Assembly (NCBI GenBank): GCA_018817385.1
Contig: JAHIUA010000071.1
Span: forward strand, 1 to 46,656
Source of the DNA: Pseudomonadota bacterium
GTDB lineage: Bacteria > Desulfobacterota > Desulfobulbia > Desulfobulbales > Desulfocapsaceae
Reading direction: 5' to 3'
Length of the DNA stretch: 46,656 nucleotides
The translations under genes were made by a program, and so were the position numbers. The notes under the pieces are model-generated. The model had not been told where the DNA came from. It ran no database searches and saw only the letters and a program-made list of their open reading frames with translations. This document shows, in pieces, positions 34,238 to 42,287 of the stretch (positions within the stretch are counted from its first letter, which is position 1; each line of letters opens with the position of its first letter).

Positions 34238-35161
34238 TCAGACTGTACCTTCTTTCTGCCTCTGTTTCTTGGCAAAATTAGCGGCTTCCATGCCAGCTAC
34301 GCACCCTTCTCCCACAGCTTTGGCCATCTGATAGGGATGCCCGGTGATATCCCCTGCCGCATAGACACCGGCCACATTGGTCTCTGCCTTCTTATTGGTC
34401 TCTATGTGACTCATGGTATCCATGTCCAGCTGTATACCAATCTCCAAGGCCAACTCCATTGCCCCTTTGGCACCAAGCTCAATAAAGACGCCTTCCAGGC
34501 TTAACTCGTTGCCACTTTCCAGGAGGATACTTTGCACAGCGCCATCTCCCTGTATTGCGCTGACCCAGGTACCAGGGACACTCTCGACTGTCGATTCTGC
34601 AAGTTTTTTTAAGAGATCAGGAGAAGCGACGAGATTCCGACTCACCAGATACACCTTTGAGGCATAGCCAGTCAGGGTCAGGGCTCCGTCGATGGCTGCA
34701 CTGGCATTACCAACAACCGCTACAACGGCATTTCTGTAAAAGTTGGCATCACAATCCACACAGTAGGAAACCCCTCTGCCGAAGAATTCCTTTTCTCCCG
34801 GGACCTTCAGTTTTTTTCGAGAAGTACCGTTGGCAAAGATGACGGTCCTGGTAATAACAGTCGATCCCCCCTCAAGATCCAGGGAAAACCCCCCATCTTT
34901 TTCCTCATGGATTTTCAGGACATCCTCATCCATCACGGTCGCACCAAAATTTCTGACCTGGGAAATCCCTGCCTCCAGAAGTTCCTGACCCGAAGTAATA
35001 CCAGCAACACAGGCATAATTTTCCACATGCGCAGTGTAGAGGGCACTCCTTTCAATTCGTCCCAGCAGCAGGACATCACATTTCTTACGAACGGCATGGA
35101 TGGCAGCCTGAATCCCTGCGGGTCCTGCACCAATAATCACAACATCTTTCATTTCTTTCAT
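34238..35161 (-). CDS. Thioredoxin-reductase-like FAD/NAD(P) oxidoreductase
   Basis: This 307-residue flavoprotein has the thioredoxin reductase fold. The FAD domain starts VVIIGAGPAGIQAAIHAVRK. The NAD(P) domain has VAVVGNASAAIDGALTLTGY. A redox-active CVDCDANF (CxxC) is present, as in bacterial TrxB, and the C-terminal GVYAAGDITGHPYQMAKAVG closes the FAD site. It should pass NAD(P)H electrons to thioredoxin or a related protein. The NADPH-specific HRR motif of classical TrxB is not evident (VYLVSRNLVA follows the loop), so cofactor and partner may differ. The start overlaps a possible small upstream frame by one base (TAATG). It is divergent from the lipid cluster. Confidence 0.85.
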   Translation of the reverse strand: MKEMKDVVIIGAGPAGIQAAIHAVRKKCDVLLLGRIERSALYTAHVENYACVAGITSGQELLEAGISQVRNFGATVMDEDVLKIHEEKDGGFSLDLEGGSTVITRTVIFANGTSRKKLKVPGEKEFFGRGVSYCVDCDANFYRNAVVAVVGNASAAIDGALTLTGYASKVYLVSRNLVASPDLLKKLAESTVESVPGTWVSAIQGDGAVQSILLESGNELSLEGVFIELGAKGAMELALEIGIQLDMDTMSHIETNKKAETNVAGVYAAGDITGHPYQMAKAVGEGCVAGMEAANFAKKQRQKEGTV

Positions 35162-35391
35162 TACCTCTCTCCATCCCCGGATATTTTCCGATAAAAAGGC
35201 TCCAATTGGAGCTCCGATTCTAATAAATGGTGCATTGCCCTTGAATTTTTCATAAATTTATCATAAGAGTTATCCTTTGCTGTATACAGAATCAAAGGAC
35301 AATCAAAGGATATAGTTTCTCTTCTGCGGCGATCTAACATGAATATTTCAGGCCTCTCCAGAAGAAAATTACTATAATAAGCTCCATTCAT
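35161..35391 (-). CDS. Possible small gene upstream of flavoprotein (76 aa)
   Basis: This 76-codon frame ends in TAATG with the thioredoxin-reductase-like start, and GGAGAGAGG for that start lies in its last codons. The sequence begins MNGAYYSNFLLERPEIFMLD and is very basic in the middle (DRRRRE). No domain recognised, and no ribosome site is visible before its own start. It may be only a leader. It is reported because of the overlap, which often marks real coupled genes. Confidence 0.3.
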   Translation of the reverse strand: MNGAYYSNFLLERPEIFMLDRRRRETISFDCPLILYTAKDNSYDKFMKNSRAMHHLLESELQLEPFYRKISGDGER

Positions 35392-35408
35392 TTCGTCAAT
35401 CTACTACC

Positions 35409-36647
35409 ATGGATATACAACAACACAGGATCGTAATTACCGGTGTCGGCCTTGCCGCGCCAAATGCCGACAATCTTATCGATTTTCGAAAGAAGTTGTT
35501 GGCAGGCAGCAGTGGAATAACAGAGGTGGACCTTCGCTACTTCGGCAAAGCCCCTGCCGGCATCTGCAACTTCCCCGAAACCAAATATAGGAAAAAGAAG
35601 GAAAACAAACGGGGAACCCGTGCCGGTTGCTTTGGCGTTTATTGCGCCAACGAAGCGCTGGTAGACGGAAATCTTTCCATTGAACACTATTCCCCTTCCC
35701 GGATAGGTGTCTATATAGGACTCACTGAACATGGGACCGTGGAAACGGAAAACGAGGTCTACAACATCAGCCAATACGGCTATAACGTTGATTATTGGAC
35801 CCATCATCACAATCCAAGAACCGTACTCAATAACCCGGCTGGTGAAATCACCATGAATCTGGGGATCACCGGACCGCACTATGCCATCGGGGCAGCCTGT
35901 GCGGCCGGCAATGCTTCTCTGATTCAGGGAGTGCAGATGATGCGCCTGGGAGAGGTGGACATGGCCCTTGCCGGAGGGATATCCGAATCAACCGGCTCAT
36001 TTGGTATCTTTGCCAGTTTTCAGGCCCAGGGCGCTCTTGGTTCTGCTCCGGACCCGAAACAGGCCTGCAGACCCTTTGACATGTCCCGTAACGGTATTGT
36101 CGTTTCGGAAGGTGCTTGTATCTATGTCCTTGAACGCCTGGATAATGCTTTAGCCCGGGGAGCGAAGATTTATGCGGAGATCGTTGGCTATGCCATGAAC
36201 TCAGATGCTCGTGACTTTGTCCTGCCCTATGATGTCCGGCAGGCAGAATGTATGGAACTGGCCCTGAAGAGAGCAGGACTGCAGCCTGAGGATATCGATA
36301 TTATCAACACCCATGCCACCGGGACAAGGCAGGGAGACATCGAGGAATGCAAGGCCATCCGTAAGGTCTTTGCCAATGCGCCTGCGACCTACATCAACAA
36401 CACCAAAAGTATTATTGGTCATGCCATGGGGGCAGCCGGTGTTCTGGAACTTGCAGGAAATCTTCCTGCCTTTGAAGATAATCTTGTCCACCCCACCATC
36501 AACGTTACAGATCTTGACCCTGAGTGTCGACTGCACAATATGGTTATTGATCAGCCGGTTCAGCTTGATTCGGTACAAACTATCCTCAACAACTCCTTTG
36601 GCATGGTAGGAATCAACTCGGTGGTCATTGCAAAAAAGTACAATTAA
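35409..36647 (+). CDS. Beta-ketoacyl-ACP synthase (FabF-like)
   Basis: This condensing enzyme of 412 residues has the KAS II type Cys-His-His triad: Cys164 in AIGAACAAGNASL, His302 in INTHATGTRQGD and His338 in SIIGHAMGAAG. It elongates acyl chains with malonyl-ACP. The N-terminal RIVITGVGLAAPN and C-terminal NNSFGMVGIN are typical. It starts a plus-strand cluster (ACP, two CrtI-like oxidoreductases, FabG, FabZ) and is not a normal fab operon (no fabD, fabH, plsX or acpP beside it), so a special acyl chain is likely. It is transcribed divergently from the thioredoxin-reductase-like gene. A gap of 167 AT-rich bases separates it from the ACP. Confidence 0.92.
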   Translation: MDIQQHRIVITGVGLAAPNADNLIDFRKKLLAGSSGITEVDLRYFGKAPAGICNFPETKYRKKKENKRGTRAGCFGVYCANEALVDGNLSIEHYSPSRIGVYIGLTEHGTVETENEVYNISQYGYNVDYWTHHHNPRTVLNNPAGEITMNLGITGPHYAIGAACAAGNASLIQGVQMMRLGEVDMALAGGISESTGSFGIFASFQAQGALGSAPDPKQACRPFDMSRNGIVVSEGACIYVLERLDNALARGAKIYAEIVGYAMNSDARDFVLPYDVRQAECMELALKRAGLQPEDIDIINTHATGTRQGDIEECKAIRKVFANAPATYINNTKSIIGHAMGAAGVLELAGNLPAFEDNLVHPTINVTDLDPECRLHNMVIDQPVQLDSVQTILNNSFGMVGINSVVIAKKYN

Positions 36648-36814
36648 ACAGCTCATTGTAGTAAAATAAGATATTTTTAAAAATAATTATAAAAAAGTCA
36701 TTCCAGGTATGGTATAAAGAGCAGTTTTCCTGACGCATCTGGACCTATTACTGTTTTATTTTATACTGATATAATATCTTCAAATGAAGATTCAGGCCAT
36801 GGCCGGAGAATGAT

Positions 36815-37066
36815 ATGACACGTGACGAAATAAAAGACCTTATTCTGGAAATCATAGAAGACATTGATGAAGATGCCGATTTTGATGCCCTCCAGGCAGA
36901 CAAACCCTTGCGCGATCAACTCGATCTCGACTCAATGGATTTTCTGGATATCGTGATGGAATTGCGCAAGCGCCACAAGCTGCAGATCCCTGAAGAGGAT
37001 TACCCCCAGCTTGCCACCCTTGACTCCTGCGTGAACTACCTGGAGCCTCTTCTCACTGACGCGTAA
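36815..37066 (+). CDS. Acyl carrier protein of the lipid cluster
   Basis: This 83-residue acidic carrier protein has a phosphopantetheine attachment Ser40 in LDLDSMDFLDIVMEL, in place of the usual DSL. The four-helix pattern is complete (ILEIIEDIDEDADFD first helix, LQIPEEDYPQL third). DSMDF instead of DSLD marks it as a dedicated ACP, not the housekeeping one. TAA is followed three bases later by the GTG of the next gene. TATAAT upstream (about 36771) may be a promoter. Confidence 0.92.
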   Translation: MTRDEIKDLILEIIEDIDEDADFDALQADKPLRDQLDLDSMDFLDIVMELRKRHKLQIPEEDYPQLATLDSCVNYLEPLLTDA

Positions 37067-37068
37067 AA

Positions 37069-38454
37069 GTGCATGTACCCTTTCTGATTATCGGCGGCGG
37101 TCTTTCCGGACTTGCCGCCGCTCTTCGTTTTGCCCGTTTTCTTCCCGACGTCCTGCTCCTGGAAAAACACTCTCGTGTGGGTGGCCTCAATTCCTATTAC
37201 TACCGGAATAACAGGCTGTTTGAGACAGGTCTGCATGCCATCACCAATTACGCTCCAGCCGAGATAAAAAACGCACCCTTGAATCGCCTCCTGCGCCAGT
37301 TAAAGATCAAGCGCAGAGAACTGGACCTCCATCAACAGATTGGAAGCGAAGTCCGCTTTATGGGCCGTGAATCCCTGCTCTTCTCCAATGATTTTGGCCT
37401 CCTGGACACAGAAATCGCCAGCAAATTTCCTGGCTCCTACAATCGTTGGCAGCACCTCCTGCAACTGATAGAGGAGTACGACCCTTTTCGTCCCGCGCCC
37501 TTTCTTTCAGCGAAAAAAGTCCTCCGTGAAACCCTTGCCGACAATCTCCTGACAGATATGCTCCTCTGCCCACTGATGTACTATGGATCTTCCCTGGAAA
37601 ATGATATGGACCTGGGTCAATTTGTTATCATGTTCCGGGCCATCTTCCTGGAAGGGATGTTCCGGCCAGGAGGCACGATCAAAGATATCCTCGACCTCCT
37701 CCTTTCTCATTACCAGGCACACGGCGGCAAGATCCGAACCAAGGCCGCAGTCTCCCGTATCATCAGTTCCGGTAAGAGAGTACAGGGTGTCGTCTTGACG
37801 AGCGGAGAGGAGATAAGTTGTGATTACCTCCTCTCCACCATCGGCTCAGAAGAGACCTTTGCCCTCCTCCATAAGCCTTGTCCCCTTGAATCTCTGCCAA
37901 GACTTGGTTTTGTTGAGACCATCTTTGAGCTTCGTCCCGAGACTTCCCTGCCGCGTTCCGAAAACCGTACAATCATCTTCTATAATACTACGGCCACATT
38001 TTCCTATCAGCAGCCCCAGACGCTCGTTGATTTTAACAGCGGAGTCATCTGCCTGCCGCAGAATTTTCAGGACCTTTCGCCTTCTCCTTTCAAAGAGGTG
38101 CGTACCACCCATCTGGCAAGTTATGAACAGTGGCACACCCTTGGCGATGGTCAGTCTGCTTATAATTCTGCCAAAGAAGACACAGCCCTTGCCTCACGTG
38201 AAGTCGCTGAGAAAATCCTTGGTAATTTTGCCGAAAACATTGTATATCGTGATACTTTCACACCACTGACCATTGAGCGTTTTACCGCAAAAAAACAAGG
38301 GGCCATTTATGGCAACCCAGTAAAAATCAAAGATGGCGACATTGGATATAACAACCTCTTTCTAGCAGGGACAGACCAAGGATTTTTGGGAATCGTAGGC
38401 GCCATGTTGAGTGGTGTCTCTATTGTCAACCAGCATATACTTCCCCGCCTCTAA
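37069..38454 (+). CDS. CrtI/phytoene-desaturase-like FAD oxidoreductase 1
   Basis: This 461-residue FAD-dependent oxidoreductase belongs to the phytoene desaturase / retinol saturase superfamily. The dinucleotide-binding motif is LIIGGGLSGLAAALRFARF, then LLLEKHSRVGGLNSYYY; the end has LFLAGTDQGFLGIVGAMLSG. It begins with GTG at 37069, three bases after the ACP stop. Such enzymes desaturate or isomerise hydrophobic chains, normally isoprenoids; next to an ACP and ketosynthase the substrate is likely an acyl chain. It is clearly different from the second copy downstream. No carotenoid genes (crtB, crtE) lie nearby, so a carotenoid role is unlikely. Confidence 0.88.
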   Translation: MHVPFLIIGGGLSGLAAALRFARFLPDVLLLEKHSRVGGLNSYYYRNNRLFETGLHAITNYAPAEIKNAPLNRLLRQLKIKRRELDLHQQIGSEVRFMGRESLLFSNDFGLLDTEIASKFPGSYNRWQHLLQLIEEYDPFRPAPFLSAKKVLRETLADNLLTDMLLCPLMYYGSSLENDMDLGQFVIMFRAIFLEGMFRPGGTIKDILDLLLSHYQAHGGKIRTKAAVSRIISSGKRVQGVVLTSGEEISCDYLLSTIGSEETFALLHKPCPLESLPRLGFVETIFELRPETSLPRSENRTIIFYNTTATFSYQQPQTLVDFNSGVICLPQNFQDLSPSPFKEVRTTHLASYEQWHTLGDGQSAYNSAKEDTALASREVAEKILGNFAENIVYRDTFTPLTIERFTAKKQGAIYGNPVKIKDGDIGYNNLFLAGTDQGFLGIVGAMLSGVSIVNQHILPRL

Positions 38455-38494
38455 GCCCAAATACACACCTCCATCTTCACCAAAAAATATCATT

Positions 38495-39904
38495 ATGCCA
38501 GTTCCATTTGCCCAAACAACTGATAAATATGATGTGATTGTAATCGGTTCAGGTCTTGGCGGACTGACCTCTGCTAATCGTCTTGCTTATTGCGGCTACA
38601 AAGTCCTGCTCCTCGAATATCACAGCCAGCTGGGAGGACTTGCCACCTGGTTTAAACGAAAGGGTCATATCTTTGATGTCTCCCTGCACGGTTTTCCTTA
38701 TGGGATGGTCAAGACCTGTAAGAAATATTGGAACCGGGAAATCATGAACTCCATTGTTCAACTCAAAAATATCATTTTTGATAACCCACAGTTTCACCTG
38801 AAAACCACCTTTGACCGCATAGACTTTACTGAAAAACTGATTTCCCACTTCAAGATCCCGCAATCAACCATAGATGCCTTTTTTACCCGAGTGGCGGGGA
38901 TGAATTTCTATGACGATCAAACCATGACCACCAGGGAACTTTTTGATGAGTACTTTCCTGGCCGCAGCGATGTCCATCGCCTGCTCATGGAACCCATCAG
39001 CTATGCCAACGGTTCCACCCTGGATGATCCGGCCATCACCTATGGAATCGTCTTTTCAAATTTTATGAGCAAGGGGGTATTCACCTTTGAGGGCGGGACC
39101 GACAAGCTGATCGGAATGATGGCCAGCGAGCTTGAAAAAAATGGGGTGACCATCTGTACCAACTGCAAGGTCGACCGCATCGTCGTCGATAAAGGCCAGG
39201 TCCGAGGCGTTGAATGCAGAGGAAAAATGATCTCCGCTCCCAGTGTGGTCTCCAATTCGGGTATCACCAATACTATCTATAATCTGGCCGGTAAAGAAGC
39301 CTTCTCCGACACCTTCATGGAAAAGGCTGACAAGGTACGGGTCAACAACTCATCCTGCCAGGTTTACATGGGCATCAAGAAGGAAGAATCCTTTGCTGAT
39401 ATAGGTGATCTCCTCTTTACCTCCACGGCCCCTGAATTTAACGCCACCGAGCTCTGCGACCTCCATACCCGTTCAAAGACATTCTCCGTCTACTATCCAA
39501 AGACTCGGCCTGGCCATAATCGTTACACCATCGTGGCCTCCATGAACGCCAACTACGATGACTGGAAAAAATTCGACAAAAAGCAGTATGCACTTGAGAA
39601 AGAAGCTCTCATAGAGCGAACCCTTACTGACCTTGAGCGCTATCTCCCGGAAGTCAGAGAGAAGATAGATTGGGTAGAGGCTGCCACTCCCAGCACTTTC
39701 AACCGCTACACCCTTCATACCCGAGGCACTTCTTTTGGCACCAAGTTCGAAGGGCTCGATGTCTCTCGCTCTATATTCAAAGAGGTGGATGGACTCTTTC
39801 ATGTGGGCTCAGTTGGGATTATCATGTCTGGCTGGCTGGGGGCCATCAATTATGGCGTCATTGCCTCCAACGATGTAGACGCATTCATGCGCAGCAGGGA
39901 TTAA
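38495..39904 (+). CDS. CrtI/phytoene-desaturase-like FAD oxidoreductase 2
   Basis: This is a second, diverged member of the phytoene desaturase-like family (469 residues). FAD site: YDVIVIGSGLGGLTSANRLA and LLLEYHSQLGGLATWFKRK. C-terminal FAD closure: LFHVGSVGIIMSGWLGAINY. The start is ATG 38495 (MPVPFAQTTDKYD), 40 bp after the first copy; an upstream in-frame ATG at 38411 lies inside that gene. Two distinct paralogues in one cluster suggest successive desaturation or isomerisation steps. The fabG-like gene follows 6 bp later. Confidence 0.88.
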   Translation: MPVPFAQTTDKYDVIVIGSGLGGLTSANRLAYCGYKVLLLEYHSQLGGLATWFKRKGHIFDVSLHGFPYGMVKTCKKYWNREIMNSIVQLKNIIFDNPQFHLKTTFDRIDFTEKLISHFKIPQSTIDAFFTRVAGMNFYDDQTMTTRELFDEYFPGRSDVHRLLMEPISYANGSTLDDPAITYGIVFSNFMSKGVFTFEGGTDKLIGMMASELEKNGVTICTNCKVDRIVVDKGQVRGVECRGKMISAPSVVSNSGITNTIYNLAGKEAFSDTFMEKADKVRVNNSSCQVYMGIKKEESFADIGDLLFTSTAPEFNATELCDLHTRSKTFSVYYPKTRPGHNRYTIVASMNANYDDWKKFDKKQYALEKEALIERTLTDLERYLPEVREKIDWVEAATPSTFNRYTLHTRGTSFGTKFEGLDVSRSIFKEVDGLFHVGSVGIIMSGWLGAINYGVIASNDVDAFMRSRD

Positions 39905-39910
39905 GCAAGC

Positions 39911-40651
39911 ATGCAAGATTTCACAGGACAAAAAGTTGTCATCAGTGGTGCCAGCCGAGGTATTGGCAAGGGCATAGCTCGGGCCTTTCTGGAGCAAGGC
40001 GCCACGGTTATCGGTGTCTATGGCGGGAACCGGGAAGCAGCCGATAAGCTTCGAGAAGAATGTATTGCCTTTGGTGACCGGCTCCAGCTCCATCAATGCG
40101 ATGTTTCCAAGCCCTCCCAGGTGGAGAGCTTTTTCCAACAAGTTGAAGATGAATTTGACACCATTGATATCCTCATCAACAATGCAGGTATCCGCCGTGA
40201 CAAACTCCTGGCCCTGATGGATATGGAAAGCTGGCAACAGGTGCTTGATATAAACCTGACCGGTACCTTTATCATGTCACAACGGGCAGTCTTATTGATG
40301 CTTAAGCAGAAATATGGCCGTATCATCAACATCACCTCTCCTGTTGCCAGCATGGGTTTGGCTGGCCAGACAAACTATGGCGCTTCCAAAGCAGGTCAGA
40401 TAGGACTGATGAGGAGTCTTTGCAAAGAGACTGCCAGAAAGAAAATCACCGTCAACTGCATCTCTCCCGGATTCATCGATACCGATCTCCTGGACGACCT
40501 TTCTGAGGAGCAGATCAAGGCCTACAAAAGAATGGTTCCCATGCGGCGATTTGGCAAGGTTGAAGAAGTCGCAGCTGCTGTACTTTTCCTTGCCTCAAAA
40601 AATGCCGCCTATATAACCGGCACGGTACTTGATATTAATGGGGGGCTCTGA
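39911..40651 (+). CDS. 3-oxoacyl-ACP reductase (FabG-like SDR)
   Basis: This classical short-chain dehydrogenase of 246 residues has NADP-binding ISGASRGIGKGIA, NNAG at about residues 92-95, catalytic Ser in ITSPVASMG and YGASKAG (Tyr, Lys). PGFIDTDLLDDL and TGTVLDINGG are typical FabG endings. It would reduce the 3-keto group made by the cluster ketosynthase. Its stop is 3 bp before the dehydratase GTG, so both are co-translated. Confidence 0.92.
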   Translation: MQDFTGQKVVISGASRGIGKGIARAFLEQGATVIGVYGGNREAADKLREECIAFGDRLQLHQCDVSKPSQVESFFQQVEDEFDTIDILINNAGIRRDKLLALMDMESWQQVLDINLTGTFIMSQRAVLLMLKQKYGRIINITSPVASMGLAGQTNYGASKAGQIGLMRSLCKETARKKITVNCISPGFIDTDLLDDLSEEQIKAYKRMVPMRRFGKVEEVAAAVLFLASKNAAYITGTVLDINGGL

Positions 40652-40654
40652 TCA

Positions 40655-41095
40655 GTGATTCAGGATATTTCAATTACCGATCTTATTCCACACCGTCCTC
40701 CGTTTCTCTGGGTCGACACGTTGCTGGAGTATGATTCCTCATCACTGCTAGCAGAAAAACATATCCCGGAAACACTTGACATCTTCCAGGGACACTACCC
40801 CGATCATCCCATCCTTCCCGGTGTCCTTCTCTGCGAGGCCCTCTTCCAGACCGGTGCCATACTCATCGCCCTCCTCCTCAAAGAGAACAACGATACACGT
40901 TCAGGAGTACCTGTGCTGACCCGCATAGAAGGAGCACGGTTCAAACGTGCCGTAGGGCCTGGGGACACCATACGTATGCATGTCCGTATCAAAGAAAATC
41001 TTGGCGGGGCCTGGTTTTTGAAAGGAACGCTGCGCGTCAGGGAAAAGGTGGCGGTCAGCGTGAACTTTTCCTGTACCCTTGCTGAACTGCAATGA
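40655..41095 (+). CDS. 3-hydroxyacyl-ACP dehydratase (FabZ-like hotdog)
   Basis: This 146-residue hotdog-fold protein has the FabZ catalytic pair His47 and Glu61 in FQGHYPDHPILPGVLLCEAL. IPHRPPFLWVD opens the fold as in FabZ. It would remove water from the 3-hydroxyacyl-ACP. It starts with GTG, 3 bp after the fabG-like stop. Its stop TGA overlaps the ATG of a small Cys-rich frame (ATGA). No enoyl reductase is present in the window, so dehydration could leave the double bond in place. Confidence 0.92.
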   Translation: MIQDISITDLIPHRPPFLWVDTLLEYDSSSLLAEKHIPETLDIFQGHYPDHPILPGVLLCEALFQTGAILIALLLKENNDTRSGVPVLTRIEGARFKRAVGPGDTIRMHVRIKENLGGAWFLKGTLRVREKVAVSVNFSCTLAELQ

Positions 41096-41292
41096 CAAAT
41101 GGTTCAGAACAAGAAGGACTCGAACCTCTTTTCACCTGCATCTTCTGTGGCGAGCAGAGTGGTCACCTGCATGGGTGTTGACACAACGCCACCATTATCT
41201 GCACGGCGTGCGGAATGGAAACTGCGGCATCTGACTACGACGACCAACTTCAGGATTATATTAACCATCTTTGCCGGCTGGCTGGAGATTGA
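41092..41292 (+). CDS. Candidate selenoprotein or UGA-broken Cys-rich protein (66 codons)
   Basis: The ATG overlaps the fabZ stop as ATGA. The frame reads MTNGSEQEGLEPLFTCIFCG, then EQSGHLHGC, UGA (41179-41181), HNATIICTACGMETAASDYD and on to a UGA at 41290-41292. Without the first UGA it would be a 66-residue protein with two CxxC motifs (CIFC and CTAC), a zinc-ribbon-like layout; the UGA follows a Cys, giving Cys-Sec if read as selenocysteine. A stem-loop after the UGA fits bacterial SECIS rules (separate entry). Start coupling, and Cys codons on both sides, favour a real gene. The alternative is a nonsense mutation of TGG or CGA. Another frame (from 41099) is open without stops but encodes no Cys pattern. 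Confidence 0.5.
41198..41214 (+). promoter_or_regulatory. Candidate bacterial SECIS stem-loop
   Basis: T198-CTGCAC (41198-41204) pairs with GTGCGGA (41208-41214), seven pairs including one G-U, around a GGC loop at 41205-41207. The loop starts 23 bases after the UGA and its first base is G. Published bacterial SECIS rules ask for a G in the first two loop bases and 16-37 bases of spacing. A competing stem, CGCC with GGCG, is possible. Unverified. Confidence 0.35.
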
Positions 41293-41543
41293 CCTTTTGT
41301 AAAAATAAATATATACAAAAGAAGAAATAATGATTCAGGTATTCAGTCAAGGGTTTGGAGAAAAAGACACCAGGTATTAGATGAAATGATTAATTATTTT
41401 TCGCCGGGAAGGTTACCCTGCAGCCAGAGCATGAAAGCCTTCACCTTGCAGTGCATGCCCCTGAACAGTTCCATTACAAATCAGTCAACCAAAATCCGTC
41501 CGGGCTCCAATAACGGAACAACCTTTACGAGGGAATACAGATA

Positions 41544-42245
41544 GTGCAGCTCTCAATTTCCAACATGATTATGCATGCCGGTCCCATGGGACAAATGGTA
41601 ATGCTCACCCTCCTGATTTTTTCTCTTGCCTCCTGGTCCATCGTCTTCATGAAGGTCAGACTGTTTAAAAAAGCAGGGAGGGAAAGCGGTCAATTCCTCG
41701 ATGCCTTCTGGTCTTCCAGTACCCTGAGTGATGCTGCTGCCTCTGCTGAGCGCTACCCAGCAAGTCCAGAAGCCATGATCTTCACCTCGGGCTATATAGA
41801 ACTGCAGAAAATAAACAAAATCCGTAACCGTAAAGAAGGGAGACAAGGGCCTGAAACCCTGGAGATGCAACTGGCCACCATGGACAACCTGAAACGGGCC
41901 ATACGCCGTGCCGAATCCCAGGAATTAAACGAACTTGGCAGGTCTCTTCCTTTTCTTGCTACCACTGGCTCTGCTGCACCTTTCATCGGACTCTTCGGAA
42001 CAGTCTGGGGAATCATGGCCTCATTTCATGATATCGGTCTTCGTGGTTCTGCATCCCTGGCAGTCGTCGCTCCCGGTATTTCTGAGGCCCTTGTTGCTAC
42101 TGCAGCAGGCCTCGCTGTAGCTATTCCTGCTGTCATCGCCTACAATTTTTTTTCCAACAAACTGACCGAGATTGAGAATGAAATGGAAAACTTTTCCACT
42201 GATTTTCTCAACCTGGTGGAAAGAGACATGCTGAGCAAGATTTGA
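41544..42245 (+). CDS. tolQ: TolQ, proton channel subunit of the Tol-Pal system
   Basis: TolQ is an inner-membrane protein that, with TolR, uses the proton gradient to drive TolA and keeps the outer membrane constricted at division. The 233 residues have three membrane segments: about 17-36 (QMVMLTLLIFSLASWSIVFM), about 137-158 (LPFLATTGSAAPFIGLFGTV), and about 174-200 (VAPGISEALVATAAGLAVAI). The GSAAPFIGLFGTVWGIM motif is characteristic. It begins with GTG at 41544 behind GAGGGA. It opens the tolQRA-B-cpoB block. Confidence 0.95.
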   Translation: MQLSISNMIMHAGPMGQMVMLTLLIFSLASWSIVFMKVRLFKKAGRESGQFLDAFWSSSTLSDAAASAERYPASPEAMIFTSGYIELQKINKIRNRKEGRQGPETLEMQLATMDNLKRAIRRAESQELNELGRSLPFLATTGSAAPFIGLFGTVWGIMASFHDIGLRGSASLAVVAPGISEALVATAAGLAVAIPAVIAYNFFSNKLTEIENEMENFSTDFLNLVERDMLSKI

Positions 42246-42287
42246 CCAGGTTCTCATAAATTAATATTTTTCAGATGGCTAACTAAA

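Noticed and set aside
41099-41302. Uninterrupted 67-codon frame in another phase over the candidate selenoprotein
   Set aside because: It lacks any Cys-motif pattern or ribosome site, while the ATGA-coupled frame gives two CxxC motifs and protein-like sequence on both sides of the UGA.
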